Source: Sympetrum striolatum (lineage: Eukaryota; Arthropoda; Insecta; Odonata; Libellulidae). From it: a stretch of 64,000 nt of DNA. The stretch covers positions 36,361,849-36,425,848 of the forward strand of contig OX388345.1 of NCBI GenBank assembly GCA_947579665.1, written 5' to 3'. Positions 1 to 10,930 of this stretch are shown here, in pieces; position 1 is the first letter of the stretch; every line of letters begins with the position of its first letter. The notes under the pieces are model-generated. The model was given only the letters and a program-made list of their open reading frames with translations. It did no database searches and was not told the DNA's origin. A program made the translations under genes and the position numbers.

Positions 1-2027
1 TAGAATCATTAATACGATGCCTCGGGGCTCTCCTCCAAAATGCCCCCGGGGGGTCCATGGGAAGGTGAGGGAGGGGTGAGAAGTTATGGGAGGACGTAGC
101 GATTTGTGTGGGTGACTGCTCCCGGTTACTGAATACGCTCCCTGGCATTTTCCAGTGAGATTAGGAAAGAGAGGTGTATTGGGTTCCTGGAGGGAGGAAG
201 GAATCTGCCGACTTAGAAATTTCCTAATTGATCGCTTCATAATTAGACGGATTAATGGATTTCTCGCCGAGATTTAATATGGAATGGGATGGAGTCTAGG
301 CTGATGGAATTCGATTTTTGCTTAAGTAGCTATCAACCTGTTCTGCTGGTTGATATGCTGGCGGTGCGCTGTTGCAGATTAATCGAAATTTCTTGTTGGG
401 GAGACTTCAATTTTGCGGGTAAAAAGAGAAAGGAGGGTTGTTTTATAGTTTCTCTTTAATCAAGGAAAATCGAGAAAAAATCACGAGAATTCCGTAAGGG
501 AAATTTTGGAAAATAACCATGAGATGGAGTGCGCTTTAAACCAATTTGTATTCTTAAAGTGTTAAAGTCTGCTCAGATTCTCCAGCTAAACAGTAATATA
601 GACTTATAGTATTTTGGAAAAATTTTGAAAACTTGCGTTTCATTTATTTATTTATTCAGCTCTGTTGAATACATTCAGGTAAAACACTACAGTATAGTAA
701 ATGTCATTTATTTTAAGGTGGAAAATTTAGTTAAAAATTTAAAGGTACTTAGAATCAAGGTGTAAAAAGAAACTATTTCGGAATACCTTACCAGGACTCG
801 TGTAAGTTGAATTTAATGCAGTATTTGCACGTTGTTGTTTTCTTACTTGTACCTGTACCTGAACAATATTCTTGATCTTTATAACTTCCATTTCTCAGAT
901 TCATATGTCAAAAAAAATGTTTGCACTTTAAAATAAATAAGTACGACTTTATTTTGAACAAAATCGCGAATTATTACTCGTACGTTAAACCCTTAAATTA
1001 AATTAAGGAAGTAGGGTGATACACGTAGAAAGTCATAAGATAATCAAGAAAAAAATTCAAACGGTGCCATATATTTCATATTGAATGTATACAATACCAT
1101 ACTGAAAAATTAGCTATTACTGAATATTAATATTTAATAACGAAAAAAAACATACGCTCTATGAAAACACTGTCGAAAGGAAGGGGTGAGAAGAGCCTAG
1201 TAAAGAGTTAGCATAGTAAACAGAATAACTTGTGGAATCTTAGAAGACGGCGAGCTTTCCGAGTTGATAAAGGGCTTCCAAAACGCCAGGCCAGCAACTT
1301 GTTGGTCGTAACCATAAAAGTGTGGGAAAAACGCAAGTGTTAGAAGAGCACATTTGGATATCCTTTAAGTTCATAAAGAGGAATGCTGTTTACTTTTTGT
1401 GCTTTTCAGTTATTCAGGAGAGCTTAAGCAAGTAAATTACGTCATAGGGCGCATATTTTACCGAGAAGTGTTAACCATTGTGATTCCTATCTCCTTCTTA
1501 TGAAATTAAATTAATAGGCATGAAATATATTGGTGGATGCAAAAGGCCCTATAATTGTAAAGTTAATTAGGGGGTTTAATCAGTGTAAAACTGAGGTGGG
1601 GAGCCGTTTCCTCATGCGACCTTTTGCAGGGTTCAGCGAGGTCTTCTTTCTTCGTAACTATTGCAACAAATTCAATCATTGAAATTATTTCGTTTCTCAC
1701 ATCGTCTTCTTTTATTTTAGTAGGAAAGGAAATTAAAAAATCCTTTTACGTTTGCCTGGGTATTATGGGCTATATTTGTAAATTTGTTTCTTGATTTACA
1801 ATTTCCGCATTAAACGAATGGAAAATGTAAAATACGTTACTCAAGTGCTATCTGAAGGTTTTTCATGTAGTGTAATTGTATCTAGTACAGCATGACATCA
1901 GGTGGCCTTCCAATGAAAGAAGGTCCCCTTCTTTTGGATTGAGATATTCTCGGCAAATTTTCAGGATTTAATTGTTTCATTTTAATAACCGTTAATAATA
2001 ATTGTTTCATTTGAAATAATTTTAATA
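1..2027. other. Non-coding stretch, no gene recognised
   Basis: I see no protein-coding exon, RNA gene or clear mobile element in these two kilobases. The DNA is AT-rich with short A and T runs and no long open frame on either strand. A small local duplication near 1970-2027 repeats a segment starting aattgtttcatt. The stretch could be intronic or intergenic. Confidence 0.6.
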
Positions 2028-2342
2028 ACTTCCACCGCGCATTTACAATAAAACATGTGTACCATATGAAAATTCATTAATCTTTATCATCTATGCCTTT
2101 TTCCGGGGCTCTCCGGAGTTGCTATGATGGCTGGTACATCTTCGATGTCCGTTCTAGTTCGGAGGGCAATGCCATCTTTGATGGACCCTCCTCCACTCCT
2201 CCTCCATCATAACCATTGGAAGTGAAGGGGAGATTGTGCTGCCGTGGTAGCTTAGTGGTTAGAGCAACCGACCGGCAATTTGGAAACCGGGTTCGATCCC
2301 CGGCTGCGGCAGACTTTTTCTCCTTCACTTCCACCGCGCATT
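2028..2342 (+). mobile_element. tRNA-tailed repeat with 16-bp target-site duplication
   Basis: An insert of 283 bp (2044-2326) lies between two identical 16-bp direct repeats, acttccaccgcgcatt, at 2028-2043 and 2327-2342, which look like target-site duplications. The right part holds a tRNA-like sequence on the plus strand (2241-2311) followed by a T5 run at 2315-2319. The tRNA part is bracketed by an imperfect inverted repeat (2218-2233 against 2319-2332), whose right arm runs into the second direct repeat. In ordinary tRNA-derived SINEs the tRNA part is at the 5' end. Here about 200 bp precede it and the element ends just after it, so the layout is reversed. The upstream 200 bp are not recognised. 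The insertion seems real; its class is uncertain. Confidence 0.6.
2241..2311 (+). pseudogene. Degenerate tRNA-like sequence inside the repeat
   Basis: The acceptor arms GCCGTGG and CTGCGGC pair over seven positions with two G-U pairs. The D arm (GCTT/GAGC) and the T arm (CCGGG, loop TTCGATC, CCCGG) are intact, so A-box and B-box promoter elements are present. The anticodon stem has two mismatches and base 33 is C instead of the near-invariant T, so it is not a working tRNA. It is best read as the Pol III promoter part of a retroposon. The T run at 2315-2319 would end transcription. Confidence 0.7.
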
Positions 2343-3139
2343 ATTAAAACTAGATTCATGTGGGTAGGTGTATGTAAAAAACTAAAACAGATAAGATTAA
2401 ATGATTCTGAAATAGGTTAGGCCTGAATTAAAATTAGTAGTTTCTGTTTTAAATTATTAAATTGTTGTATACCAAGAGATGGAAATAGGGATACTGCTTG
2501 TATTAATTATAGTCAGAAGAGGGCATAAAAAACTTAACCGAAAGTCACCTGCTTTTCAAAACCTAAATTTCATATTCAATACCCTAGCTTCGACTGCTGA
2601 ATAATCTTCTTTGGAGGTGGAGTATTTTTAAGAAGGAATGCTTCATAGAACTATCGATTCAAGATTTGCAAGACCCCGTTCTGCTTTCCTGCCTTCGAAG
2701 CAACAGTTTTTACAGTCGATTAGGGAGTGACTCTTAGAGGCTGTATCCAATTAACAACTTCCTCCGATTCGCCCAAGGTATTAACGTCACGCGGCACTTT
2801 GCCATGCTCCAGTTATGCAGAGTGCATCATTTTGTCGATAGCCATAAATAAGTGAAGCGATCTATAATTATAACTCCCAATACTTCGTATCGGTATCGTT
2901 TCAGAATTAATGCCTCGTTACGCGATATTTATTACAGATAAATTTTTACTTAATGATTTATTAGATTTGATTTCATTTTTTGTTTTTTCAATTTTTTTCA
3001 TTCATTTCAATCACTTTTCATTCATTGATTTTATCTTTTTGGTTTAGTTAAACCCAAATTGACTTCGTCCACCTAAATTCGTTTAATTTGTACATATTTT
3101 TATGGAAATTGATTAATAATAACTTTCCGTATTTAATAA
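2343..3139. other. Non-coding stretch
   Basis: AT-rich sequence with no open frame of note, no RNA gene and no repeat boundary that I could define. It ends sharply where the long inverted repeat begins. Confidence 0.6.
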
Positions 3140-3751
3140 TAATTGGGTCATTCCACGCCAATTCGACAAGGAAATCGGCAAAATTGACCCTTGAGGTAAC
3201 CGATTTTGATCAAATTTGGCAGATCGCTTTGATTTGATAACAAAATGAAAACCCTCAAGCCGTTTTGTAATTAACGCATTTGTATACGAAATATTGCAAT
3301 GTTTAAAAATTGAAATTTTACAAAAGTGCCTTCGCATTCGAAGCCATATCTCCGGTAATATAGAAGTTAAAAATACACAACATAGCTTAATTTAAAGGTC
3401 TTGTATTATAAAAGATAATGATAGGAAGTTTTTATAAAATCTAAACAATTTAATAATGTTTATAACAATTTAAAATTTTCAAATCGATTTTTGACGATGT
3501 AACCACCCCTTCGATTTTTCTCATTTTTTAATATGTTGTACATAAAACCCTTCTCTACAATTTAAAAGAATTTGGCGAGGGTAATATTTCATTTAAGAAA
3601 GAAAAACAATTTTGAGTATAGGCGTGACGCTCGCCGCGGCTCCGCGCCGTCCGGCTCGCGCGCTGAACGTTCGGAAGTGTGGCGTCTCATATCTCAGCAC
3701 GCTTATTCTTCCATCTGCTTTTCACTAATTTCAACTGTTCTACCAATATTA
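3140..3751 (+). repeat. Left arm of the long terminal inverted repeat
   Basis: This arm is the reverse complement of 6105-6708, with scattered substitutions and small indels in its AT-rich outer part. Positions 3611-3725 match the partner over 115 bp with no difference seen. That block contains a very GC-rich, CpG-dense core near 3622-3675 in otherwise AT-rich DNA. Open frames in the arm appear in mirrored form in the other arm and are not counted as genes. Confidence 0.85.
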
Positions 3752-3897
3752 ACCGACCATTTAATTCCCTTCACCCTTGCCGACTGATTTAACCAATGGG
3801 AGTCATTACACTCCGGGAAAAGAAAGTCGCTTAGGCAGACTGAACGAGACGTTACAATCCCTCGATCAAACACCTATTTCAAGCAAAAAATGCATAA

Positions 3898-5871
3898 ATC
3901 AAGGAAATATCAAGCGAGGTAATTGAAAAACACTCTCAAAGGGATGGTTCACCTCAAAGTTCCAACATTGCTCCCTCTGATTTGACTACTGTTACTTCTA
4001 ATTCTCATAGCTTTGTTAGAAATCTTTCATCTACTTCTTTTTCGGCTGAAGAACTTGACATATTAAACCTGGGTCTGAAATTCGCCTTTCCACCAAAAGT
4101 TTCACTGTTAGATAAATTAGTGGCCAGCATAGAAAGTGGTATTCAATATTTGGATAACAAAACCAAAACTTTAATCAGGCTATCTTGTAGGAGAACTTTA
4201 TCCAAGAATCTTAATTCATTACACTTACCTAACTCATCCAATTACTATAGTATTATAAAAGAATTAAGATCTAAAGATTGCTTTTATTTAAAAGCAGATA
4301 AAGGCAATTTAGTAGTGATTTTAGATAAACAACAGTATTTTCAGAATTCTCAGTCTTTATTAGATGGTGGCCCATACACAACCTTGACAAAATCTCCTCT
4401 AAATAGTTATGTTTTACAAATTAAAAATACTTGAAACAGGTGTCCTAATTTAATATCATCCTCTTTGAAATATAAATTATCTGTGTCTAACCCTGCAATT
4501 CCTAAATTATACTGTTTACCAAAAATTCACAAGAATAATGTAGCTATGAGACCTAAAGCTTCTGCCATTAATTCTCCTACTTACTATATTGCAAAATGGC
4601 TCAATTCACAATTTAATAACCTACCTTTTTCGTTCAATCATTCAATAGTGAATTGTTTGATTTTATCAACAAGATTTCCAAAATTGAATTAAAAGACTCT
4701 GATCTGAAAGAGTTTCTTTTGATGTTTGCAGTTTATTTCCCAGTGTTCCCGTTGATGATACTCTAAATATTTTACATACTTGTCTTACTGATTTTGTTTT
4801 TTCTGATGTGATTATTGCTGAGTATCTTTCACTTACTAGAATTTGTATGTACCAGAATTGCTTTCAGTTTAATAACAAATATTATACACAAACTTTTGGT
4901 ACAGCCATGGGAAATCCTCTTTCTCCTTTCTTTGCTAATATTTTTATGAATCATTTTGAAAATGTATGTAAACAAACCTTTGACTACTTCCCTAATGTTT
5001 TGTTAAGATACGTGGATGATGTTTTTGCTGTTTTTGACACCTCTATATGCGCATAGATTCCTTCTTATCAAAACTGAATAGCTTGTTCCCTTCAATTAAA
5101 TTTACATTTGAAGTTGAACAAAACAATTGTTTACCCTTCCTTGATGTAATGGTCTCAAGAGTCTCTAACCGCCTACATTTCGATGTTTATCGAAAGCCTA
5201 CTTCGTCAAATAATTTTATTCCTAATTCCTCGTTCCATCCTTTAGCTCACAGACACGCAGCTTTTCATCATCTTGTTCATAGACTTGTAAACCTACCTCT
5301 AGATATTACTAGTTATAATAAAGAATTAAGTTTCATTAAAAATACTGCTGACATGCTAGGTTACGATTCTTCGTTAATTAATACTTTAGTGAAGAGACAT
5401 AAATTTAAAAAATTGATTGGTCAATGCTCTACTCTTTCTCAAACTCCTGATACTTTACGTTCAAAATTTATTAAAATACCGTATTTTTCTTCATTAACTA
5501 AAGGTCTCTCCACAATTTTTAAACACATAAATCTTAAAGTATGTTATTACAACGATATTAATTTAAAGAATTTGCTAGGTTCAACTAAGGACAAGACTGA
5601 ACTGCTTCATAATTCTGGCATTTACTGTATATCCTGCCCAGATTGCGAACTAAAATATATTGGCCAAACAAAAAGGAGAACTATCATCAGGTTTAAAGAA
5701 CATCTAGCCCACTTCAGATCTGGGAGATTTTCTAATTCGACTGTTGCAAAACATATGTTTGACTTTGCACACAACATTAACGCAGATAATCTAAGCCTTG
5801 TTCACATTGCTAATTCAGATTTAGACGCTTGGGAGAATTTATTTATTTACAAAATCGGGAACACCTCATGA
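3898..5871 (+). pseudogene. Penelope-like element reverse transcriptase with GIY-YIG endonuclease, broken
   Basis: Penelope-like elements code for a telomerase-related reverse transcriptase that copies element RNA, fused to a GIY-YIG endonuclease that nicks the target. In order I see ADKGNLVVILD (near 4300), LPKIHK followed by MRPKA (4519-4560), FDVCSLFPSVP (4718-4750), GTAMGNPLSPF (4898-4930), the catalytic RYVDD (about 5008-5022) and LPFLDV (5131-5148). Then come GIY (5619-5627), a CxxC pair (CISC/CPDC) and YIGQTKRR (5659-5682). The reading frame is open from 3898 without an ATG. It is interrupted by TGA at 4432-4434 and by frame changes near 4640-4650, 4700-4712 and 5045, so it is not functional. 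The last 274 codons, including the endonuclease, are intact. It lies between the inverted repeats, with a hammerhead-like motif 110 bp downstream. Confidence 0.9.
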
Positions 5872-5982
5872 ATTTTGACACTGATTTCGACAGATCCTTG
5901 TTCAGCCTCGTTGATCTCGCTTAGCGACCTTCTTTTGTTTTTTCCTCCTTCTGCTCGCTGTTTTCAGGTTAATTTCAGTCTC

Positions 5983-6034
5983 GAGGTTTCTTCTGAAGAT
6001 GCTACACGTAGTAGCGAAACGTTCGTCAAGACCT
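5983..6034 (+). ncRNA. Hammerhead-ribozyme-like motif downstream of the Penelope-like gene
   Basis: CTGAAGA (5993-5999) is followed by a hairpin, GCTAC (6001-6005) pairing with GTAGC (6011-6015), then GAAAC (6016-6020), a short ACG/CGT stem and a GTC (6025-6027) where a hammerhead would cut. Flanking bases 5983-5992 and 6028-6034 can form helix I with a two-base bulge. Hammerhead motifs in the terminal repeats of Penelope-like elements are established. One base departs from the consensus: T6000 is extra between the core GA and helix II. Activity is therefore doubtful, although the family assignment is good. Confidence 0.6.
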
Positions 6035-6104
6035 TCTATGTTTTTCTTTGACAGCATAAGGTATATCGTGACTCCCTTTATTAACATTGCTGTCAGTGGT
6101 GTTT

Positions 6105-6708
6105 TAATATTATTGGTAGAACAGTTGAAATTGGTGAAAAGCAGATGGAAGAATAAGCGTGCTGAGATATGAGACGCCACACTTCCGAACGTTCAGCGCG
6201 CGAGCCGGACGGCGCGGAGCCGCGGCGAGCGTCACGCCTATACTCAAAAATTTTTTTCTTTCTTAAATGGAATATTACCCTCGCCAAATTCTTTAAATTG
6301 TAGAGGAGGGTTGTATGTACAACATATTAAAAAATGAGAAAAATCGAAGGGGTGGTTACATCGTCAAAAATCGATTTGAAAATTTTAAATTGTTATAAAC
6401 ATTATCAAATTGTTTAAATTTTATAAAAACTTCCTATCATTATCTTTTATAATACAAGACCTTTAAATTAAGCTATGTTGTGTATTTTTGACTTCTATAT
6501 TACCGGAGATATGGCTTCGAATGCGAAGGCACTTTTGTAAAATTTCAATTTTTAAACATGGCAATATTTCGTATACAAATGCGTTAATTACAAAATGGCT
6601 TGAGTGTTTTCATTTTGTTATCAAATCAAAGCGATCTGCCAAATTTGGTCAAAATCGGTCACCTCAAGGGACATCACCTTGTCGAATTGGCGTGGAATGA
6701 CCCAATTA
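6105..6708 (-). repeat. Right arm of the long terminal inverted repeat
   Basis: Reverse-complement partner of 3140-3751. The perfectly matching GC-rich block is at 6134-6248. The inner boundary is blurred by a 3-base insertion near 6108-6113. The outer end is CCCAAT followed by TA at 6707-6708, mirroring the TA at 3140-3141. Confidence 0.85.
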
Positions 6709-7446
6709 CATTACACATATACAAGGTTAGGTGTTAAAAATCAAAATTTAATTTTAATTTACAAAAATTAATGCAAAGGAGATATTCGCATGTTGCGAAT
6801 GGAAAATCCGGCTAAGCGAAAAAACTTAAAAAACAATTAAATGATACAAATTACGAACTTATTGGAAGAATTAAAGTATCATAACTTCAAAGGAAATATA
6901 AAATTACTATATTTACATTAGAGTATAATATAATATTATGTTTAATTATATGTAGATATTTGGGAACTTATACTAAATAAGATTCAAGATAGAACCATTA
7001 GTTGTCTTTCTCTAAGCTAGATGAAAGAATTTTATAGTATGTAAAAGAAAAATATATTTTTACGATGTCGCATGCGTTAAATAGTTTCTAGTGTTTTATA
7101 TTCTTAAATTAACGAAGTGACATAGAAGTTTTCCTTTATTTAGCCGAAACTCGAGTGAACGATTGCTTAATGCTATGCCGTGATAATATTAAAATTTGAT
7201 TTTTATATAAATGTATTGTCGAAACAATTTTATTTTTATATGTAATTTTTGGTAAAATTATACTAGTTTCGAATTTATATTATTAAATGACCCATGTAAA
7301 ATATCCTATTAATAAGAAATTACACATTTGATATAATGGAATTTTAAACTTCAAACTGAAAGGTCTGGGGCGTTCTCTTTAATTTAAATTTGGAACAGGT
7401 CTTTGCCACATTTGTTGTTTTCAGAGGTGTCTCATTTTTATGATTG
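6709..7446. other. Non-coding stretch
   Basis: AT-rich sequence after the composite transposon. I see no gene, RNA or bounded repeat in it. Confidence 0.6.
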
Positions 7447-7592
7447 ATAGGGATATTGTTGTTTCTTAACAGTGCTTCGGCAGCTAAGATCTTTTCGCAC
7501 ATTGGCTCTCATCTTGAATCGAACCCAGGTCCGCTTTCACCGAAGCCGAAAGCGTTGCCCACTTGGCCATCCGGGAGCCCATAGGGATATTG
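7447..7592 (-). mobile_element. Short tRNA-derived SINE with 12-bp target-site duplication
   Basis: A 122-bp insert (7459-7580) lies between the direct repeats atagggatattg at 7447-7458 and 7581-7592. On the minus strand it begins at 7580 with a tRNA-like head: a GGCTCCC start, an A-box-like GGATGGCCAAGTGG and a B box GGTTCGATTC near 7510-7520. An unrelated tail of about 45 bp reaches 7459. The head abuts the duplication, as expected for a full-length 5' end. The tRNA fold is degenerate, so it is a retroposon and not a tRNA gene. Confidence 0.7.
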
Positions 7593-10439
7593 CATTGTAT
7601 TGTAGTAACTCATATTCGGAAATGTATTAATTTATGGAAGCTACGCTACTATTTATGTATGGTCGATTAAACTATAATTTGATATATTTATGTGAACGCT
7701 ATCAGCTAAAAATCTTTAATTCTCTTTAACTATTATTTTCTCTGCTCAGCCTTACTTCTCTATAGGAGTGTTGGAAACAACGAACAGAAGGATGTCCAGG
7801 AACGAAAAAGAAAATGAGACCATGAAGGAGCTGCAAAATCAGTCGTACCGTGGAAAGGGTCGTTGGCTGCAGAAGGATCGCCGATGGAGTAATTGATCAT
7901 AAGGTTAGTAATAACTCCTCGGAGATGTCGCTCCTATAGAGGTATCAAAAAGTAAGGCCTCGTGGAAAGGTTGACGAATTTTTTGTTGGCTAACAATTTT
8001 CTCTCCAACAGTATGTCATCCCTTAATATAATCACGTTAGTGAGGAATTTTGATGCCTGGATCTCACGTCTTTTTATTTTAGCATGCGTGCCAGATGAGT
8101 TTTATTTAAATTTGAATATTTTCGCTTCCTGCTATGAGACTGTTATTATGTTCTGCAGCTAACTTGGACTTTAAATATGCATGAATCAAACCGACACGTA
8201 GTAATTCGAAAGAGATGCATTTACTTCTAGTGGCCGTGTTTTCAATTGTATTCACATCTATATACCCTGTTAACCGAATTTTGCAACGGTACTGTGTTAG
8301 TATGCAAATAGAATGTACGTTCCCAATATATTGATTTCGCGTATAGTTCTTGGAAAAAAAGAATTATAACAAAAAGGCCCATGTAAGAGGATAGAATAAT
8401 TACATCGGCAACATTATCTTTGAATGCACTTTCTCTGGATTTATAAAAGGAAATTAGGCCTTAGTTAAAATAAGCTGTCATTTAAGATTTTTCCTTCCTG
8501 CATCTAGTAGCAAGTTCACTCAGTAATTGGACGTAGCAATTCTCGACAAAAGGTGCCTCCTTTTGCTGTACCTTAATTCACGAATACAACACTACTACGT
8601 AATCAGTAGTCGGTATTGTCCCTCACACTACATACATACTCAGGATGAGGCTCTTTTAACTCCAAGTAACATAGCTCGTGGACCTTGTCTTTCCTCCTAA
8701 CGACTATTCTCTCCACGAGGACGAGTTTCACATAAGTATTGCAGATATTTAGTCCCTCGTGTTAAGAAATTCGTAAGGGTTACTCCTAGATATTTCGCCG
8801 ATTCAACTGTATACAGTTTTCCCTTGCAGGTGGTTCAAATAACTATAAGCAATGCTTCCGAACCGATTTGTTACTAAATATATATTTACATTAAACTCTA
8901 CTCGCAGATCATTTATCCTCTCCAATTTCTATTTCTTTATAATCGTGACTTCCTCAAATATCCTAACCTTACCATCAATGTGATTACTAAGGACGTGAAT
9001 TTAAACTCAAAAGAGTAATGGTCCGAATACGCTGTCCCTGATGAACGCTGGAGGTCACTCTGAGAACGTTGGATATGATGACGATGATCTTAAGTGTGAT
9101 TTTAACAGTTACTCTAAATAAACCACAGTATATTTATGAGCTCCTCAATATTTTTATCTGGAAAATTTGTCACCCCTTTATCATCTTTCAAATGCGATGA
9201 CATCATTATCAGGAGTACAAGTTTATCAGATTTATTTCGGTGATCATTTTGATAAATTTCTTTCGAGCTATACTTTTCTCTATTGAAAGATTTCTGCTTC
9301 CAAATTTTTTAGCTATTGCTATCCGCAGGTTTCCCCAAGCTATCAGGAGTTCTCCAGCTACTCTTTCTTAAGGTTCTCGTACTTTTCTCAAATTGCCAAG
9401 TTGTTCTAATTTTTAACTATATCTCTATTTACATAATTTTAAATTTTGGAGTTTTTTGAATATTTAAATTGGCTTAATAGAGATTTCCTAGATCCAATCG
9501 AGTAAGAACAAGATATTTTTAATTCATTTAACTTCTTACTATGCATCTATTTGTTCAAAAGCATCCATTGCAAAAACGATAGAAAATCTGTCATTCTATG
9601 TTTTTAATATACTTATTCATTAAAAGAATATACTAAATTACATTGCTAGATTTATTTTTATTGGGCTCAAGCGCTACCGTTAAACTACCGCATTTTCCCC
9701 TCACCAAACGTAAAGGATCCACTGAGCCAGTGGAAGATCCGCTTTCAAAGACATTAATGCAGGATTTTTTTTCTGTTTCTTCTTAGGTTTTTTCCAACGG
9801 CTCTTTTAATTCTTAAATTATTCTCTTTTAACGAAAATCCCTTCGAAGTATGCAACTGTTGTTAAAGGAGAGCAGCCCCATTCACCTCCTCGTTTCTCGA
9901 AGGCAAGGTACGTTAACCTTTGGATATTTCTGGCTCATGCAGATCGTTGACTCCAGGTTTAATATTTTTAAGGAAAAAGATCGGAAAAGAAGAGATGTGC
10001 GCACTTAACGCCAACTTTCGTCCCTGCGTGGCTGAAAATACTTTAGGTTTTAGCTGAAAATTGTGCATTATGATTCTTTTTGAAATTCAAAAAAGTTTCC
10101 AAATCCAGAAAAAATTCAGGTACATATTATTTATGACTTAAGCGCAGTGCAAAAGTTATTTTATTCGCACATATACTATGTTTTCGTCAACGCGAAATTA
10201 AAAAAAAGTCCTAGGTACTAGTTGAAGTCATCCATAACGGTTAACAATATATGATAATGAAAGTCTAGATATTGCTTTATCTCACAAAATTCTCACCAGA
10301 TTTTGTTGTGAAAATAAGAACATTCTCGCTCACCTAAACAATTCGGTTAGGTAAAGTACGATAATCTCCAGATACTCGTAAAACATTGAATTTAAGGCCC
10401 AATAAATTTTTATGATAGTATATGGATGCATAATTTTCC
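7593..10439. other. Non-coding stretch, probably intronic
   Basis: No exon, RNA gene or bounded element was recognised in 2.8 kb. If the SLC6 transporter gene at 10.9 kb continues downstream on the minus strand, this would lie in its next intron. I looked for a following exon coding for membrane segment 2 and found none. Confidence 0.5.
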
Positions 10440-10490
10440 ACAGTATTTTATTAACTACAGATTTCGGTGTTACGTAGCCATCATCAGGTT
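10440..10490 (-). ncRNA. Hammerhead-like motif of a dispersed retroelement
   Basis: On the minus strand CTGATGA (10481-10487) is followed by a weakly pairing 15-base segment (10466-10480) and GAAAT (10461-10465). This gives the same order of motifs as the element at 5993-6027, including the extra T after the core GA. Helix II is poor here (GG against CC only), so this is a decayed copy or a related family. No target duplication was found. Confidence 0.35.
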
Positions 10491-10689
10491 GCAAGAACAC
10501 TGAATCGTTACATAACGACGGCTATGTTACGCCAAAATTGGTTGTCAATGAAATACAGCGGAAATGAATATATGTATATCCTTATTTTATTATGTAATTC
10601 CAAAACATCCCGGCCGTCTCCGTAAATTTTTACATCTTGTAGGAAATTAATGAGAAGGCTGAACCTCTTGGAACGCCATGACAGCTGGA

Positions 10690-10774
10690 TAAGGAAGCTA
10701 GCTTCGTATGTTCCACAAGATAAATTTATTAGGAAATAAAAATATCATGTGGAACATACGAAATCTAGTTTCCT
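10690..10774. repeat. Small inverted repeat (hairpin)
   Basis: A perfect 15-bp inverted repeat, ttcgtatgttccaca at 10703-10717 against 10748-10762, extends imperfectly to about 27 bp per arm. The loop is about 30 bp of AT-rich sequence. It lies 150 bp beyond the donor site of the transporter exon, inside the following intron. No target duplication was seen; it may be a remnant of a foldback element. Confidence 0.6.
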
Positions 10775-10924
10775 CATCCAACTTATTGTATGGTCAACAC
10801 GAGGTTCGAAAAAAATCCCCACGTACAGGTTCAAACAATCTACTGTGGAGATCTCTCAAAACAAGGTTCTGCCTGAGGAAGATTCCACCGAAGTTAGCTA
10901 TACAAACGAGAACGGAATATCTGT

Positions 10925-10930
10925 ACTCAC
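10925..10930 (-). other. Splice donor of the SLC6 exon
   Basis: The minus strand reads GAG|GTGAGTAC, a close match to the consensus donor. It splits the final glycine codon of the NGGG motif after its first base. Confidence 0.85.

Larger units (their letters stand above)
3140..6708. mobile_element. Composite foldback transposon enclosing a Penelope-like element
   Basis: Two inverted repeats of about 610 bp (3140-3751 and 6105-6708) flank 2.35 kb of unique sequence holding a broken Penelope-like retroelement gene. Both outer ends read TA then ATTGGGTCATTCC, and similarity stops at that point, which fits a DNA transposon or long-arm MITE with a TA target duplication. Penelope-like elements can themselves be flanked by inverted copies of their own ends, so two readings remain: a retroelement nested in a foldback DNA element, or a Penelope-like element with inverted terminal repeats. 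I found no target duplication at the inner junctions to decide between them. Confidence 0.75.

Noticed and set aside
2241..2311. A functional tRNA gene (anticodon would read GGC)
   Set aside because: Two mismatches in the anticodon stem and C at position 33 rule out a working tRNA; it is part of a retroposon.
3572..3787. Open frame MARVIFHLRKK... in the left arm and its near-identical partner at 6093-6287
   Set aside because: The same text occurs in both inverted arms only because they are copies of each other; it starts at TTG, has no known domain and runs through the CpG-rich block.
5047..5871. A free-standing intact endonuclease gene
   Set aside because: The frame is the downstream part of the Penelope-like gene after a frame change near 5045 and includes the last reverse-transcriptase motifs; there is no separate promoter or conserved start.
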